A program made the translations under genes and the position numbers. A stretch of DNA of 16,491 nucleotides from JBAXEO01 sp964541375 (GTDB taxonomy: Bacteria > Actinomycetota > Coriobacteriia > Anaerosomatales > JAAXUF01): assembly GCA_964541375.1 (NCBI GenBank), contig CAZIPT010000052.1:1-16491 (forward strand), written 5' to 3'. The notes under the pieces are model-generated. The model was not told the origin of the DNA. It did no database searches and was given only the letters and a program-made list of their open reading frames with translations. Positions 14,548-16,491 of the stretch are shown in pieces; the first letter of the stretch is position 1; the number at the start of each line of letters is the position of its first letter.

Positions 14548-14588
14548 GTGCGTCGCACGCCTTCATCGGCACGCCTGAGAGGATTGAG

Positions 14589-15344
14589 ATGTCCGGACAC
14601 TCCAAGTGGGCAACAACCAAGCACCGCAAGGGCGCCGTCGATGCCAAGCGCTCGGCGCTCTTCTCGAAGCTGACCCGCATCATCACCGTTGCCGCTAAGA
14701 CCGGCGGCGACCCGAATCCCGAGAACAACGCCTCGCTCGCAGCGGCGATCGCGAAGGCCAAGAGCTACTCGCTTCCCAAAGACAAGATCGACAGCGCGAT
14801 CGCCAAAGCATTTGGTGCGGGTGCGGATGCTGCAACGTATGACGACGTCATCTACGAGGGCTACGGGCCGGCCGGGATCGCGCTCTACGTCGAGGCGCTC
14901 ACCGATAACCGTAATCGCACAGCGGCCGACGTTCGTGCGGCTTTTGCACGGGCCGGGGGAAACCTCGGAACTACCGGTTCGGTCGCGTTCATGTTCGAGC
15001 GCAACGGACAGATCTTGGTGGACAAGGCTGGCGCCGGCGATGAAGACGAGATGATGCTGCTCGTGGCCGACGCCGGCGGTGAGGATCTGGAAGAGGGCGA
15101 CGGGGAGTGGATCGTCTACACGAACCCGGGCGACCTCATGGCGGTCAACGCAGCTCTGGACGCCGCCGGCGTCACAGTCCGGGGAGCCGAACTCGTGATG
15201 GAGCCAACCAACGCGACAGCCGTCTCGGTAGAAGACGCCAAGAAGGTTATGCGCCTTGTCGACAAGCTCGAGGAGCTCGATGATATTCAGAACGTCTATC
15301 ACACGATGGACATGACAGACGAAATCGCCGCAGCGCTGGAGTGA
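14589..15344 (+). CDS. yebC: YebC/PmpR/TACO1 family protein
   Basis: A 251-residue member of the YebC family. The start MSGHSKWATTKHRKGAVDAK and DPNPENNASLAAAIAKAK are diagnostic, followed by YEGYGPAGIALYVEALTDN and GNLGTTGSVAFMF. Family members have been described both as DNA-binding regulators and, more recently, as translation factors that relieve ribosome stalling at proline-rich stretches; which applies here is open. ATG 14589 has gagagga five bases upstream. In many actinomycetes yebC is followed directly by ruvC, ruvA and ruvB; here a terminator and a gene-free stretch follow instead. It ends in TGA, one of only two genes here to do so. Confidence 0.96.
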   Translation: MSGHSKWATTKHRKGAVDAKRSALFSKLTRIITVAAKTGGDPNPENNASLAAAIAKAKSYSLPKDKIDSAIAKAFGAGADAATYDDVIYEGYGPAGIALYVEALTDNRNRTAADVRAAFARAGGNLGTTGSVAFMFERNGQILVDKAGAGDEDEMMLLVADAGGEDLEEGDGEWIVYTNPGDLMAVNAALDAAGVTVRGAELVMEPTNATAVSVEDAKKVMRLVDKLEELDDIQNVYHTMDMTDEIAAALE

Positions 15345-15350
15345 ATCCCG

Positions 15351-15375
15351 CCGGCGAATGCGTATTCGCCGGTTT
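15351..15375 (+). terminator. Rho-independent terminator after yebC
   Basis: A perfect 9-bp stem (ccggcgaat at 15351-15359 with attcgccgg at 15364-15372) with a 4-base loop gcgt, followed by ttt. It begins seven bases after the yebC stop. The T run is short, but the position and stem are typical. Confidence 0.75.
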
Positions 15376-15395
15376 ACGTTCGATAGGTGCGGGTA

Positions 15396-15510
15396 TACAG
15401 TCGCAGTAGGGGGTCGGCGAACGCTTGCGTTCGGAGTGTCTTCTTCATGTGTGTCCGAAGCGTCCACTTGGAAACGGGTGGGCGCTTCGGCGTTCGGCGC
15501 CGCTATTCCG
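15396..15510 (+). ncRNA. Candidate structured RNA or RNA element between yebC and DUF2469
   Basis: Two strong hairpins lie in this gene-free stretch. The first (15418-15433) is cgaacg-CTTG-cgttcg, six pairs with a CUUG tetraloop. The second (15455-15490) pairs 16 consecutive bases on each side, 15455-15470 with 15475-15490, three of them G-U, around a GAAA tetraloop. Both loops belong to classes of extra-stable RNA tetraloops, which favours function as RNA over chance. TTTACG at 15373-15378 and TACAGT at 15396-15401 (17-bp spacer) could start a short transcript. No open reading frame of interest, tRNA fold or known riboswitch was recognised, and its ends are estimates. Confidence 0.35.
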
Positions 15511-15532
15511 CCTCGGTCGGTCCGTTGCGGGA

Positions 15533-15538
15533 TAGAAT
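15533..15538 (+). promoter_or_regulatory. Possible -10 box TAGAAT of DUF2469-ligA
   Basis: TAGAAT lies 72 bases before the DUF2469 ATG; no clear -35 is present. The same hexamer precedes yebC. A transcript from here would exclude both hairpins upstream. Confidence 0.4.
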
Positions 15539-15610
15539 GGGCACGACCCTTGTGCGACCCTTCATCCGGGTCTCTTCGATTCACCGACCGCACGAGAAGA
15601 GGAGCAGCTC

Positions 15611-15907
15611 ATGGACAGCATCGACGAGCTGGACATGTATGAGGCCGAGAAACGACTTGCTCTGTACACCGAGTATCGAGACGCAATCCGCGTGTTTGGC
15701 TACTACGTCGAGACCGAACTTCGCGCCTACCTGTGCAACTTCGTAGACGTCGAGCCAGTAGCGGCGGCAGGGGGAACCTTCTTCAAGGTCACGCTCGGCG
15801 ACGCATGGATCTATGAGGCGGAGCGTCCTCAGCGTTTTGTTCCCGAAGTCGTGATCTACGAGGTGGGGCCGGTGCACGTCCAGAAGCTGCGCGGCGAGGA
15901 CGAGTAG
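15611..15907 (+). CDS. DUF2469 family protein
   Basis: A 98-residue soluble protein matching DUF2469, a family found almost only in Actinomycetota. The diagnostic run LYTEYRDAIRVFGYYVETE is followed by AYLCNFVDVEPV, FKVTLGDAWIYEAERPQRFV and a valine-rich end. Its function is unknown. ATG 15611 follows gaggag at six bases. ligA starts four bases after its stop, so the two form an operon, and a link with DNA replication or repair is conceivable but untested. It is one of the best clues to the organism's phylum. Confidence 0.88.
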   Translation: MDSIDELDMYEAEKRLALYTEYRDAIRVFGYYVETELRAYLCNFVDVEPVAAAGGTFFKVTLGDAWIYEAERPQRFVPEVVIYEVGPVHVQKLRGEDE

Positions 15908-15911
15908 CAGG

Positions 15912-16491
15912 ATGCCCTTGAGCTACCGGGAAGCCGAGAGTCGCGCACGGCAGCTGCGCACAGAGATCGAGCATCATGCGTATCGGTACTACGCACTCGA
16001 CTCACCCGAGCTGTCGGATGCGGCATATGACTCGTTGGTTCGGGAGCTCGAGGAGATCGAGGCCGATTTCCCGGAGTTGGTCACTCCGGACTCACCCACA
16101 CAGCGCGTGGGCGCCACTCCCAGCGAGCTGTTCGGTCAGGTCGAGCACGCCAGCCGGATGTACTCGCTTGACAACGCGATGGACCTGGGTGAACTCGACG
16201 TCTGGCTCGGCAAGGTTCGCGACGCGCTGGGCGACAGGTCCTGCTTCTACGTGTGCGAGCTCAAGATCGACGGCTCATCGCTGGCCCTCACCTACCGGGA
16301 CGGGACGCTCGCGCGCGCGGCGACGCGAGGGGACGGGCGCGTGGGCGAGGACGTCACTGTGAATGTGCGCACCATCCGAGATGTGCCGCTGCGGCTCAGG
16401 CGCGAAGTGAGCGAAGTCGCTGGCGCGGCCGAGGTGGAGGTGCGTGGCGAGGTCTACATGCCGAAGCTCGCGTTCGCTCGGCTCAACTCGG
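15912..16491 (+). CDS. ligA: NAD-dependent DNA ligase, N-terminal part (runs off window)
   Basis: The first 193 residues of the ligase that seals nicks during replication and repair, using NAD+ to adenylate itself. Present are the Ia domain that binds NMN (EIEHHAYRYYALDSPELSDAAYD, here given only as positions 18-40), the SPTQRVG motif (61-67), the YSLDNAM segment (84-90) and the adenylation motif C-E-L-K118-I-D-G, whose Lys118 takes the AMP. RTIRDVP and RGEVYMP follow, as in intact enzymes. The gene is open at the right edge; OB, zinc, HhH and BRCT domains must lie outside. ATG 15912 is four bases after the DUF2469 stop, with gcagg directly before it, a weak site pointing to coupled translation. 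Confidence 0.96.
   Translation, partial: MPLSYREAESRARQLRTEIEHHAYRYYALDSPELSDAAYDSLVRELEEIEADFPELVTPDSPTQRVGATPSELFGQVEHASRMYSLDNAMDLGELDVWLGKVRDALGDRSCFYVCELKIDGSSLALTYRDGTLARAATRGDGRVGEDVTVNVRTIRDVPLRLRREVSEVAGAAEVEVRGEVYMPKLAFARLNS

Noticed and set aside
13920..15593. Long minus-strand open frame of 557 codons across pdxT and yebC
   Set aside because: It is antisense to two certain genes. Long empty frames on the other strand are expected in GC-rich coding DNA, and its translation resembles no protein.
15376..15610. A tRNA gene in the gap before DUF2469
   Set aside because: The hairpins do not form a cloverleaf, and no TPsiC arm or acceptor pairing was found.

Overview
The window is GC-rich bacterial chromosome, most likely from an anaerobic or microaerophilic actinomycete, with a deep-branching Coriobacteriia-like lineage as my best guess. 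Supporting this are a DUF2469 gene (a family typical of Actinomycetota), a dCTP deaminase of the mycobacterial bifunctional type, a B12-dependent ribonucleotide reductase, several small cysteine-rich proteins, and promoters with TAnnnT-like -10 boxes. The taxonomic placement is inference. No phage, insertion sequence, CRISPR array or defence system was found. This is mostly housekeeping DNA in compact blocks.

Layout. Bases 1-726 hold the 3' end of a 23S rRNA gene and a 5S rRNA gene clasped by a long processing stem. Next comes a NifU-like Fe-S scaffold domain (864-1088). A deoxynucleotide block follows: nrdJ (1376-3661), whose promoter carries two NrdR-like boxes 31 bp apart, and dcd (3763-4335). 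Facing dcd is a geranylgeranyl-reductase-family flavoprotein (4336-5421, minus), apparently leaderless. Bases 5546-6890 carry a cysteine-rich small protein, a one-span membrane peptide and an endonuclease III-like glycosylase, which converges on a DUF1015 gene (6887-8188, minus). Upstream of that gene lies an azlCD amino-acid exporter pair (8292-9387, minus).

Bases 9501-11439 hold a zinc-ribbon-like hypothetical, a LemA-family membrane protein and lgt (prolipoprotein diacylglyceryl transferase). A small cysteine-rich gene on the minus strand comes next, then a DUF3048 lipoprotein (11815-12864), a plausible Lgt substrate. The pdxS-pdxT pair (13046-14519) makes pyridoxal 5'-phosphate, followed by yebC (14589-15344) and a clear terminator. 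A gene-free stretch (15376-15610) contains two strong tetraloop hairpins. The window ends with DUF2469 and the start of ligA, which runs off the edge.

Most notable: 17 of the 19 complete protein genes end in TAG, two in TGA and none in TAA, which is very unusual for a GC-rich bacterium. Also worth checking are the tandem NrdR sites sitting exactly on the nrdJ promoter and the hairpin pair between yebC and DUF2469. No stretch over 300 bases lacks a gene; the longest are 1089-1375 and 15345-15610.
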